From JAATFY01 sp049276515 (lineage in GTDB: Bacteria; Pseudomonadota; Alphaproteobacteria; UBA9219), in assembly GCA_049276515.1 (NCBI GenBank), contig JBASWO010000002.1:1-5868 (forward strand): 5,868 bases of DNA, written 5' to 3'. A program made the translations under genes and the position numbers. Below the pieces are notes generated by a model. The model did not search any database. It was not told the DNA's origin and saw only the letters and a list, made by a program, of their open reading frames with translations. Shown in pieces: positions 1-5,750 of this stretch. The first letter of the stretch is position 1. Each line of letters begins with the position of its first letter.

Positions 1-178
1 ACTTTACTTCGAGGCAGCTTGCCCCGGATTTATTTCGGGGTTACCCTCGCGTATAAGGGACTTGCACCCTTTGGAAAATATTTCACACGCTTTGTTTGCT
101 TGTTGATAATTTAAATTGCATTTTTGACTTTTTTCAATAGCTTTCACAAGCGTGGGACATCGCTCATGCGAGGCACAC
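1..178 (-). mobile_element. Group II intron, 5' end (partial; runs off left edge)
   Basis: Read on the minus strand, the intron would start at 178 with GTGTGCC, matching the GUGYG 5' consensus of group II introns. It continues GTGTGCCTCGCATGAGCGATG, which resembles the start I recall for bacterial IIC-type introns. Further in (plus 54-70, minus strand) comes AAGGGTGCAAGTCCCTT, a 'GGTGCAAGTCC' domain I element closed by AAGGG/CCCTT. After it are nested stems: CGAGG/CCTCG (plus 10-14 and 45-49) enclosing CCCCG/CGGGG (plus 22-26 and 36-40). The start could instead be 180 (GTGTGTGCC), but 178 rebuilds a better target site with the right-hand intron's exon. It lies directly beyond a large hairpin, the target type known for IIC introns. 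The body and any reverse transcriptase are outside the window. A short minus-strand reading frame here is not a gene. Confidence 0.75.
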
Positions 179-310
179 ACAAAGTGTAGCAGCAATAAGG
201 GTTTCAGTGGTAATTCAAGCATTCTGCCCCGCTTAAACTTTTGTGCAACTTGACAGGTTTTAAGCCCGCAATCCCTTACTGCTGCTACACTCAGCCGTTA
301 CCAGCAAGCG
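179..310. other. attC-like recombination site (hairpin), interrupted by the intron at its left core
   Basis: The inner arms AGTGTAGCAGCAATAAGGG (183-201) and 273-291 are 19-base inverted repeats with one mismatch, which is a G·U pair in the bottom strand. Smaller near-complementary arms lie inside (GCTTAAAC / GTTTTAAGC). To the right is an unpaired CAGCC, then GTTACCAGC (297-305), then GCG (308-310). The partner core GCTGGTA is not here because the intron removes it, but AC at 179-180 remains and an equivalent GCTGGTA sits at 5744-5750. Rebuilt, the order is R'' (TGGTAAC), AAA, L'', variable stem, L', CTCAGCC, R' (GTTACCA). That gives about 130 bases with an asymmetric unpaired spacer, as in attC sites. 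The core departs from GTTRRRY, so this may be a diverged attC family or an unrelated hairpin repeat. Confidence 0.55.
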
Positions 311-417
311 TAGAAAACCGACACGACCAAAATCTAACGACAGTAACTCGACAGACTTTTTCGCTGTTCCTTGACACAAACCGACCTGACTTTTCCGACA
401 CTCAAGCCGACCCAAAT

Positions 418-461
418 GGTTTTAAAAATTTTTCCCACCGCACATTTTAAAAAATAATTTT
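418..461 (+). repeat. AT-rich two-block repeat, left copy of an inverted pair
   Basis: Block 1 is GGTTTTAAAAATTTTT (418-433) and block 2 is ATTTTAAAAAATAATTTT (444-461), separated by 10 bases (CCCACCGCAC). Both blocks recur exactly in reverse complement at 5627-5642 and 5597-5614, separated there by 12 unrelated bases. The paired exact matches (16 and 18 bases) in the same order and at similar spacing make chance from AT-richness alone unlikely. The two copies bracket the operon and hairpins as subterminal inverted repeats. The function is unknown. Confidence 0.6.
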
Positions 462-478
462 ATGCCTGCCCGCATTTT

Positions 479-535
479 GCACATTTGGTTTTGCCCTTAC
501 ACACAAAGCCTTCGCTTCAGCAAAACCAAAAGAGC
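479..535. repeat. Hairpin repeat, upstream copy (GCACA...AGAGC ends)
   Basis: A perfect 11-base inverted repeat, TTTGGTTTTGC (484-494) with GCAAAACCAAA (520-530), encloses a 25-base loop. It is flanked by GCACA (479-483) and AGAGC (531-535), which pair except for two A-A oppositions. The copy at 5522-5575 has the same ends and the same mismatches but a different inner stem, which is also self-complementary. It lies between the AT-rich repeat and the operon promoter. There is no T-run after the stem, so it is not a typical intrinsic terminator. Confidence 0.7.
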
Positions 536-553
536 AAAATTTTTCCCACGCAC

Positions 554-586
554 TTGTTCGGGTTATGAAAATAAATTGTAATTTTG
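554..586 (+). promoter_or_regulatory. Predicted Bacteroidota-type promoter for the operon
   Basis: TAATTTTG at 579-586 fits the Bacteroidota -7 consensus TAnnTTTG exactly. A weak -33 element (TTG at 554-556, in ACTTG) lies about 22 bases upstream, slightly beyond the usual spacing. Transcription would start in the low 590s, giving a leader of about 25 bases before the ATG at 618. No other plus-strand match this close to the first gene was found. The TTGACA at 584-589 is not read as a -35 box because it is too near the start codon to leave room for a -10 and a leader. Confidence 0.5.
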
Positions 587-599
587 ACAAAATTGTCAA
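584..599. promoter_or_regulatory. Palindromic operator candidate for the XRE regulator
   Basis: TTGACAA (584-590) and TTGTCAA (593-599) form a perfect 7-base dyad with a 2-base centre, ending 18 bases before the first start codon. It overlaps the end of the -7 box and the expected transcription start, so a bound dimer would block initiation. Small XRE regulators of restriction-modification operons commonly bind such dyads beside their own gene. That this protein binds here is inferred from position and symmetry only. No second copy of the dyad was noticed nearby. Confidence 0.5.
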
Positions 600-617
600 G
601 GCGAAAATTTCAAGGTA

Positions 618-944
618 ATGAAAGAAACATTTGGAGAATACATTCACAATTTGAGAGTTGAACACGGCTTAACTCTTACAAAGCTTGCGGCTGCGCTTGA
701 TATTGACCAATCAACGCTTTCCAAAATTGAAAATCAAAAACGCAATGTTCCAGAAGAAATTCTTCCCAAACTTGCCAAGGTTTTCAAGCTGGACATTAAG
801 AAACTTGAAAAAGAATTTTTCAGTGAGAAGATAGCAGAAATGATTTACCGAGTTCCCGACTCAACAGAATTATTGACACTGGCAGAGGAAAAAGCGAAAT
901 ACTACAGAGTATCAAAGGTTAAACAAGGAAATTTAAAATTTTAA
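618..944 (+). CDS. XRE-family helix-turn-helix regulator, controller-like
   Basis: A 108-residue protein likely to regulate this restriction-modification operon by binding DNA as a dimer. Residues about 5-65 form a Cro/C1-type five-helix domain. The first HTH helix is near 21-29 (TKLAAALDI) and the recognition helix near 31-40 (QSTLSKIENQ), with the characteristic 'LSKIENxKRxxP' run. The C-terminal tail (about 66-108) is helical and charged, resembling a class of Bacteroidota XRE proteins found next to methyltransferases. Classical controller (C) proteins are usually about 80 residues, so this one is longer. It is the first gene, three bases ahead of the methyltransferase, and downstream of a palindrome that could be its operator. 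The start follows CAAGGTA, a weak ribosome-binding match. Whether it activates or represses is not visible. Confidence 0.88.
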   Translation: MKETFGEYIHNLRVEHGLTLTKLAAALDIDQSTLSKIENQKRNVPEEILPKLAKVFKLDIKKLEKEFFSEKIAEMIYRVPDSTELLTLAEEKAKYYRVSKVKQGNLKF

Positions 945-947
945 AAA

Positions 948-1865
948 ATGGCAAAATCAATAGAACAATACTTAAACAAGGTTATTCAAGGTGACTGCTT
1001 AGATGTAATGAAAAATATTCCGAGCAAATCCATTGATATGATTCTTTGTGATTTACCATACGGAACAACTCAAAACAAATGGGATTCGGTAATTGACTTA
1101 GACCAACTTTGGAAACATTATGAAAGAATCATCAAAGATGATGGAGCAATTGCTTTGACTGCTCAGGGACTATTTACAGCAAAGTTGATTATGAGTAATG
1201 AGAAGTTATTCAAATACAAAATCGTTTGGATAAAATCTAAATCAACAAACTTCTTAAATGCAAAGAAGCAACCGCTTCGTAAACACGAAGACATCTGTAT
1301 CTTCTACAAAAAACAGCCTACATATAATCCACAAATGACAAATGGAGAAGCATACGACAAAGGCATTAGAAAAGACCAATACACTGGTAGTTATGGAGAT
1401 TTCAAACCGAGACACGTTAAAAGTAGTGGAGACAGATACCCAAATGATGTTGTATGTTATGAAGAACAACCCATTGACGACTTTGTATATGTGAAAACTG
1501 CGGAATCAGAAGGACCCGTTTTGCACCCGACACAAAAACCAATTGAATTAGGAAGATACCTGATAAAGACCTTTACAAAACCAGGAGATGTTGTTCTTGA
1601 CAATGCTTGTGGAAGTGGAAGTTTTCTACTTTCTGCAATTCTTGAAAACAGACAATTTATCGGGATTGAAAAGAATGAAGATGTTTTACTACATAAAGTA
1701 AAGCCAGTTGATTACATTAAAATTTGCACTGATAGGATTCAAGAAACACTTAAACGCAAGGAGATTGAAGAATCAACTTTAAGATTATTCAATGAGCCAA
1801 TTGCAAAATATCATACACTTAATTACAAAAACGGAAAGGCAAAAGTAAGTCCAGCAATTTATTAA
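948..1865 (+). CDS. Beta-class site-specific DNA methyltransferase (N6-adenine or N4-cytosine)
   Basis: A 305-residue amino-methyltransferase transferring a methyl group from S-adenosylmethionine to a DNA base. Motif order is that of the beta class: catalytic motif IV DLPYG at 35-39 (within DLPYGTTQNKWD), a variable region of about 105-190 likely to hold target recognition, HPTQKP (motif X side) at 193-198, then the cofactor motif I DNACGSGS at 218-225 and FIGIEKNE (motif II) at 237-244. The family usually has DPF.GSGT at motif I, and the changes here are conservative. The DLPYGTT..KWD form is common among phage and restriction-modification methyltransferases. Length is typical and the frame is intact. 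It probably protects host DNA, alone or for the strand or site not covered by the fusion protein downstream. Adenine versus cytosine specificity cannot be told from the sequence; DLPY slightly favours N6-adenine. Confidence 0.92.
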   Translation: MAKSIEQYLNKVIQGDCLDVMKNIPSKSIDMILCDLPYGTTQNKWDSVIDLDQLWKHYERIIKDDGAIALTAQGLFTAKLIMSNEKLFKYKIVWIKSKSTNFLNAKKQPLRKHEDICIFYKKQPTYNPQMTNGEAYDKGIRKDQYTGSYGDFKPRHVKSSGDRYPNDVVCYEEQPIDDFVYVKTAESEGPVLHPTQKPIELGRYLIKTFTKPGDVVLDNACGSGSFLLSAILENRQFIGIEKNEDVLLHKVKPVDYIKICTDRIQETLKRKEIEESTLRLFNEPIAKYHTLNYKNGKAKVSPAIY

Positions 1866-1879
1866 TTGAATTACCTGAA

Positions 1880-4645
1880 ATGGCAAAAGTTACATACAAC
1901 GAAAGAAGCTGGGCAATAGATGTTATAAGTGAAATCGGCTTGCATCTTGCAAATAAAAGTTGGCACTTTAAAAGTGCAGGTGGTGAAAGCACCATAAGCA
2001 ACGAAAAGTCAAGTCTATTTCCTGATGTGTTGATTTTCAAAGACCAAACAAGAAATATCATTTTGCAAGGTTGGGAATTGAAAATGCCTGACACACCAAT
2101 TAATGATGCTGAATTAATTAGCAATGCAATCAAAAAAGCCAAGATTCTACAAAGAGACAGTTTTATTCTGTGGAATGTAAAGAGTGCCGTTCTTTATTCT
2201 AAACAAGGAGATTCATTCTCAATTTTAAAAACTTGGAATGACATTGACATTAATAACCGAACAGAAGTAAAGCCAAAAGAAACTCTTTGGAAATCATTAC
2301 TGCACACCATACTTTCAGACTTAAACGGCTATTTTGAATCAGGAGAAATTTCAGATGAAGTTTCAACAGAAATTTTAGCTGTAGATGCAATCATTGATGT
2401 TATACTCGAAAATATTTCCTCGACAGCGGAAAACATAAGGGGAAATTTTAGAAGAAATTCAAGACTTGAAGCCCAAATAAATAGTTGGTGGCTATCCTCG
2501 GCAACAGAATATGGTTATAATCCGACTGCAATAAAAGACGCTTCAAATAAATTACCTACTCTTTCAAAAGTAATTTTAACCGATTGGGTTTTCAAAATCA
2601 TCTTCGCAAATGTGCTGAAAAGGCATTTTAATGAAGCAAGAGCAATAGAGTCAATAAGCAATGAAACTTCGATTGAACAAGCAAAGGAAATAATTACCTC
2701 AATATCCGAGCATTGTAATTTTTGGAATATTTTCAGCGATAACCTTGCAATTGAGTTCATTTCAACTTCTGCTTGGAAACAAATTATCCAGTTAAATCAG
2801 TTTCTTTCATCAATCAACATTGCAGGAATTGAAATCGAAATCCTTCATAATTTACTCCAATCTTCAATTGTTTCAGCAAAACGTAAAGTAGCCGGACAAT
2901 TTGCTACTCCTAAAAAGTTAGCGGATTTATTGGTTAGATTAACCATAGAAGACAAAGAAGGAATTGTAATTGACCCTTGCTGCGGAACAGGAACAATAAT
3001 CAATCAAGCATATTTGCTCAAAGAAGAATACGAGTTTAATCAAGACGAAATTATAAACAGTATTTGGGCATCAGACAAACATTCTTTCCCTATTCAATTG
3101 TCTACACTTACTTTGGCAAAGCCAAACAACATTGGCAAGGTGCTTAACATTTTTAGAAAAGATGTGATTGAATTAGCAACAGGGCAAAATGTAACTTTCA
3201 AAGACCCAAACAATGGAAACGATATTGTAAAAATTTTCCCAACTATTGATTATGTTGTTTCAAACTTACCATTCATCAAGAGTAAAGAAATTGAAGTATT
3301 AAACCCGAACATAACAGAAATAAACAACTTCATTCAAGATAAAGCTGACACTACAAAATCACTAAGTGGCAAAAGCGATATTTTCGCTTATATCCCATTT
3401 TATTTACATCAGCTACTTTCTGAAAACGGAAAAATTGGGCTGATACTTTCTAATGCTTGGTTGGGAACTGATTACGGAGAAATTTTCTTAGAGCTTATTC
3501 AAAAATTCTATGACATTGAAACTGTTGTAATTTCAGGAAAAGGAAAATGGTTTGACAATGCAGATGTAGTAACTACTTTCCTAATTGCAAAAAAGCGGAA
3601 CCCAAATACTCCAATAAACCAAAACAGAACAATTTCATTTTGCACCCTAAAAGAAAGCATAAACGAAATACCTAACATTAAACAATTGAGCGAAAATATT
3701 TTGTTGGAAACTGATAATCAATTTGTAGCTGTTCAAAATTATTCAGTAAATGAGATAACCAACTTTGAAACTATTGGTGTTCCTTGGTGCGGTTACTTTG
3801 CAAATCTTAATTGGCTTACAGAAGTTTCAGAAAAACTAATTGATTGCAATCAGATTTTCAAGTTTACTCGTGGTGAAAGAAGAGGTTGGAATCCCTTATT
3901 TTATCCTGCATCTGGTCACAACATTGAAGCGGAATATATAAGACCAGTTCTGAAAAACCTAAGAGGAACATCAGGACTTTATTGTTCAGCAGATGGAGAA
4001 GCATTTTGTTGTTCAAGAAGTATTGAAGAATTAGAGCAACTCAATCATATAGGTGCTTTGCAATGGATTAGTAGTTTTGAAAATCAAAACAACGAAACAG
4101 GCGTTCCGCTTACTCAATCTTTGCGTAGAGCTAATATGTTTTGGTATGAGATGAAAACCGAAAATATGGCTGACTTTGTCGCCAATGTGAATTACGATAA
4201 AAGTTTATTCATTGCAACCTTTGTTAATCGTTCTTTCATTGACCAAAGAATGATTGGACTTTCAATTAAAACGGAGCATCAAGATGAAAACAGAGTTTTA
4301 CTGCTTGCCTTATTAAACAGCGTTCTAAGTATGTTTTTTATTGAAAGTTTCGGTTTTGGTAGAGGTTTAGGTGCACTTGATTTAAGAGCGACAAAATTTG
4401 AGCGTGATTTTAAACTATTAAATTATGAACTTTTATCAGACGAGCAAAAGCAAAGTATTATCAATGCTTTTCAACCAATTGCTAATAGAAATAGATTGCC
4501 TTTAGAACAGGAAGTTGAACAAGCAGACAGAGTAAATTTTGAAAGAGTTCTATTTGAAGCGTTCGACATTTTTGAGCATTACGAAGCAATTAAATCATCG
4601 TTGTTACATCTGTATAGAATCAGATTTGCGGTAAAAATGAATTAA
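1880..4645 (+). CDS. Type IIG-like restriction-modification fusion: PD-(D/E)xK nuclease + N6-adenine methyltransferase + specificity region
   Basis: A 921-residue single-chain restriction enzyme candidate. The N-terminal part (about 1-125) carries a PD-(D/E)xK nuclease signature: PD at 48-49 in LFPDVLIF and E66-L-K68 in GWELKMPDT, with E8 or E19 as possible further acidic residues. A largely helical connector follows (about 135-335). The methyltransferase domain has GQFATP at 339-344 (motif X type), cofactor motif I DPCCGTGT at 365-372 and motif IV SNLPF at 461-465. The order X-I-IV is gamma-class, as in HsdM and type IIG enzymes. Motif IV is normally NPPY/F, and here the first proline is leucine. 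From about 630 to the end is a long region with aromatic and GxG segments fitting target recognition and helical spacers. The gene is 14 bases after the separate methyltransferase. It could instead be a methyltransferase with a vestigial nuclease, but the PD and ExK residues are all present. Confidence 0.85.
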   Translation: MAKVTYNERSWAIDVISEIGLHLANKSWHFKSAGGESTISNEKSSLFPDVLIFKDQTRNIILQGWELKMPDTPINDAELISNAIKKAKILQRDSFILWNVKSAVLYSKQGDSFSILKTWNDIDINNRTEVKPKETLWKSLLHTILSDLNGYFESGEISDEVSTEILAVDAIIDVILENISSTAENIRGNFRRNSRLEAQINSWWLSSATEYGYNPTAIKDASNKLPTLSKVILTDWVFKIIFANVLKRHFNEARAIESISNETSIEQAKEIITSISEHCNFWNIFSDNLAIEFISTSAWKQIIQLNQFLSSINIAGIEIEILHNLLQSSIVSAKRKVAGQFATPKKLADLLVRLTIEDKEGIVIDPCCGTGTIINQAYLLKEEYEFNQDEIINSIWASDKHSFPIQLSTLTLAKPNNIGKVLNIFRKDVIELATGQNVTFKDPNNGNDIVKIFPTIDYVVSNLPFIKSKEIEVLNPNITEINNFIQDKADTTKSLSGKSDIFAYIPFYLHQLLSENGKIGLILSNAWLGTDYGEIFLELIQKFYDIETVVISGKGKWFDNADVVTTFLIAKKRNPNTPINQNRTISFCTLKESINEIPNIKQLSENILLETDNQFVAVQNYSVNEITNFETIGVPWCGYFANLNWLTEVSEKLIDCNQIFKFTRGERRGWNPLFYPASGHNIEAEYIRPVLKNLRGTSGLYCSADGEAFCCSRSIEELEQLNHIGALQWISSFENQNNETGVPLTQSLRRANMFWYEMKTENMADFVANVNYDKSLFIATFVNRSFIDQRMIGLSIKTEHQDENRVLLLALLNSVLSMFFIESFGFGRGLGALDLRATKFERDFKLLNYELLSDEQKQSIINAFQPIANRNRLPLEQEVEQADRVNFERVLFEAFDIFEHYEAIKSSLLHLYRIRFAVKMN

Positions 4646-4648
4646 AAA

Positions 4649-5521
4649 ATGAAGTTGCAACAAAAGACATTAGAGAAATTAAGAAACTTAATCAATGAGG
4701 AAACAGAATATCGTTCAGGTCCTAAACTAGTTGATTTCTTTAATAGTTTAGGTGCAAACGACACATACAACAGAGGCGGTGGGTTTCCTTCTCGATGGAT
4801 GTATACGGACGAAAAACTATCAAAAATCAATGGTACACCCGAACTTGACAAATGCATACGAAAACTTTTTGCACCTGTAAATTTCATTGGTCGATTTGCA
4901 GAACTGGACAAATTCATTGCTGACTTCAATCAATATCTTGCATTTGATGGATGGCAGGTTTTAAGAAAGGAAACCGAAATAACATTTACCAAAGCAGGGA
5001 AAATAAAATTTGAAGAAAAGATTGAAGTAAAAGAAGATGATTTTTTACAAAAAGAGTTTAGCGATATTTCCCTTGACAAATTAGGTTTGGACAGCATCAT
5101 AACAGAAACTTTGAACATTCGATTTGACGAAATAAAAAAATGTTTAAATGCCAAAGCTCCAATGTCGGTTATTTTTCTTTCAGGCAGTTCACTTGAAGGA
5201 ATACTGTTAGGAATTGCATCAAAGCATCCGAAAGAATTTAACCAATCAAGAACATCGCCTAAAGACCAAAACGGCAAGGTAAAACCATATCACGAATGGA
5301 CACTTAGCAATTTCATTGACACAGCAAACGACATTGGAATTTTGAAAGAGGACGTAAAGAAATTCAGTCATTCATTGCGTGATTTTAGAAATTACATTCA
5401 TCCATACGAACAGGTAAGTTCAAGATTTAATCCTGACGAACATACAGCAAGAATTTGTTGGCAAGTTTTGAAAGCAGCAATTTATCAACTAACAAACAAC
5501 AAACCCAATGCACAGGTGTAA
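4649..5521 (+). CDS. AbiJ-like protein with C-terminal HEPN-type RNase motif
   Basis: A 290-residue protein, last in the operon and three bases after the fusion gene. The N-terminal part (about 1-125) has a distinctive block with PKLVDFFNSLG, NDTY, GGGFPSRWMYTDEKL and NGTPELDKCI, then NFIGRF and DFNQYLAFDGW. I recall this pattern from proteins annotated as AbiJ-like abortive infection, but no catalytic motif is evident there. The C-terminal half (about 150-282) is helical and contains RDFRNYIHPYE, with R244 and H251 fitting the R-x4-6-H active site of HEPN ribonucleases. No signal peptide or membrane segment is seen, so it should act in the cytoplasm. In context it may be an RNA-cutting effector triggered when restriction fails or phage interferes. 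The AbiJ relation is from memory and the HEPN call rests on a short motif. The stop codon abuts the hairpin repeat that begins at the next base. Confidence 0.7.
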   Translation: MKLQQKTLEKLRNLINEETEYRSGPKLVDFFNSLGANDTYNRGGGFPSRWMYTDEKLSKINGTPELDKCIRKLFAPVNFIGRFAELDKFIADFNQYLAFDGWQVLRKETEITFTKAGKIKFEEKIEVKEDDFLQKEFSDISLDKLGLDSIITETLNIRFDEIKKCLNAKAPMSVIFLSGSSLEGILLGIASKHPKEFNQSRTSPKDQNGKVKPYHEWTLSNFIDTANDIGILKEDVKKFSHSLRDFRNYIHPYEQVSSRFNPDEHTARICWQVLKAAIYQLTNNKPNAQV

Positions 5522-5575
5522 GCACATTTGCAAACCGCTACAAGCCGACCCGCAGACCAAAGTTTGCAAAAGAGC
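5522..5575. repeat. Hairpin repeat, downstream copy (GCACA...AGAGC ends)
   Basis: TTTGCAAAC (5527-5535) and GTTTGCAAA (5562-5570) form a perfect 9-base inverted repeat with a 26-base loop, flanked by GCACA (5522-5526) and AGAGC (5571-5575). These ends match the copy at 479-535 exactly, including the two A-A mismatches, while the inner stem differs yet stays complementary. It starts directly after the TAA of the last gene. It could fold in the mRNA 3' end and protect or end the transcript, although no T-tract follows closely. Confidence 0.7.
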
Positions 5576-5738
5576 TTCCACCTTTCCCACCCAAGAAAAA
5601 TTATTTTTTAAAATTTCCTTCCCTTCAAAAATTTTTAAAACCGCCACCGCACAACCGACACATAAAGACAAAAACACAAACTGGACATTGACAGCGAAAC
5701 CCTTATCAGACCTGACTTTCAAGACACGACAGACAGAA
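5576..5738. other. Non-coding trailer tract, A/C-skewed
   Basis: No convincing gene on either strand. It begins with TTTCCCACC (5583-5591), like the phrase after the upstream hairpin, then carries the inverted AT-rich repeat. From about 5641 it becomes strongly A/C-rich: 47 of the 60 bases in 5641-5700 are A or C, and T is nearly absent. It repeats GACA/GACAG words and shares GACCTGACTTT (5709-5719) with the leader at 383-393. Overlapping short reading frames here have repetitive, low-complexity composition and no start signals. Confidence 0.6.
5597..5642 (-). repeat. AT-rich two-block repeat, right copy of an inverted pair
   Basis: On the minus strand this reads GGTTTTAAAAATTTTT (5642-5627), a 12-base purine-rich spacer, then ATTTTAAAAAATAATTTT (5614-5597). 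Both blocks are identical to those at 418-433 and 444-461 on the plus strand. Only the short spacer between them differs. Distance to the neighbouring hairpin is similar on both sides (about 17 and 21 bases). Confidence 0.6.
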
Positions 5739-5750
5739 CGCCAGCTGGTA
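5739..5750 (+). other. First half (R''-side core) of a second attC-like site, cut by the right intron
   Basis: CGC-CA-GCTGGTA (5739-5750) is complementary to the core at the left site (TACCAGC at 299-305, spacer AA, GCG at 308-310), with equal 2-base spacers. As the last element after the operon it sits where a cassette's attC begins. The remaining AC and the rest of the hairpin would lie beyond the intron, outside the window. Confidence 0.5.

Larger units (their letters stand above)
311..571. other. Non-coding leader between attC-like site and operon promoter
   Basis: About 260 bases without a credible gene. The first part (to about 417) is strongly skewed to A and C on the plus strand and contains repeated GACA/CCGAC words. 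It shares GACCTGACTTT (383-393) with the downstream tract (5709-5719). The second part holds an AT-rich repeat block (418-461), a hairpin (479-535), and two versions of one phrase: TTTTTCCCACCGCAC (429-443) and TTTTTCCCACGCAC (540-553). The downstream tract also has TTTCCCACC next to its hairpin, so both ends of the cassette share the same vocabulary of elements. Confidence 0.6.

Noticed and set aside
4..222. 72-residue open frame on the minus strand
   Set aside because: It runs across the intron 5' end and the attC-like hairpin. The DNA is explained by RNA structure, and the peptide resembles no family.
241..450. 69-residue plus-strand open frame in the leader
   Set aside because: It starts inside the hairpin and crosses A/C-skewed and AT-repeat DNA. 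No start signal and no recognisable protein pattern.
584..589. TTGACA as a sigma-70 -35 box
   Set aside because: The start codon is at 618, leaving no room for a spaced -10 plus leader. It is better read as half of the palindrome overlapping a Bacteroidota -7 box.
948..5521. BREX, DISARM or type I restriction locus
   Set aside because: No PglZ, BrxC, helicase/DUF1998, HsdR-motor or separate HsdS gene is present. The large protein has its own nuclease motif and lacks Walker ATPase motifs that I can see.
5522..5575. Intrinsic terminator after the operon
   Set aside because: The stem is AT-rich with a 26-base loop and no following T-run, and the same element also lies upstream of the operon.
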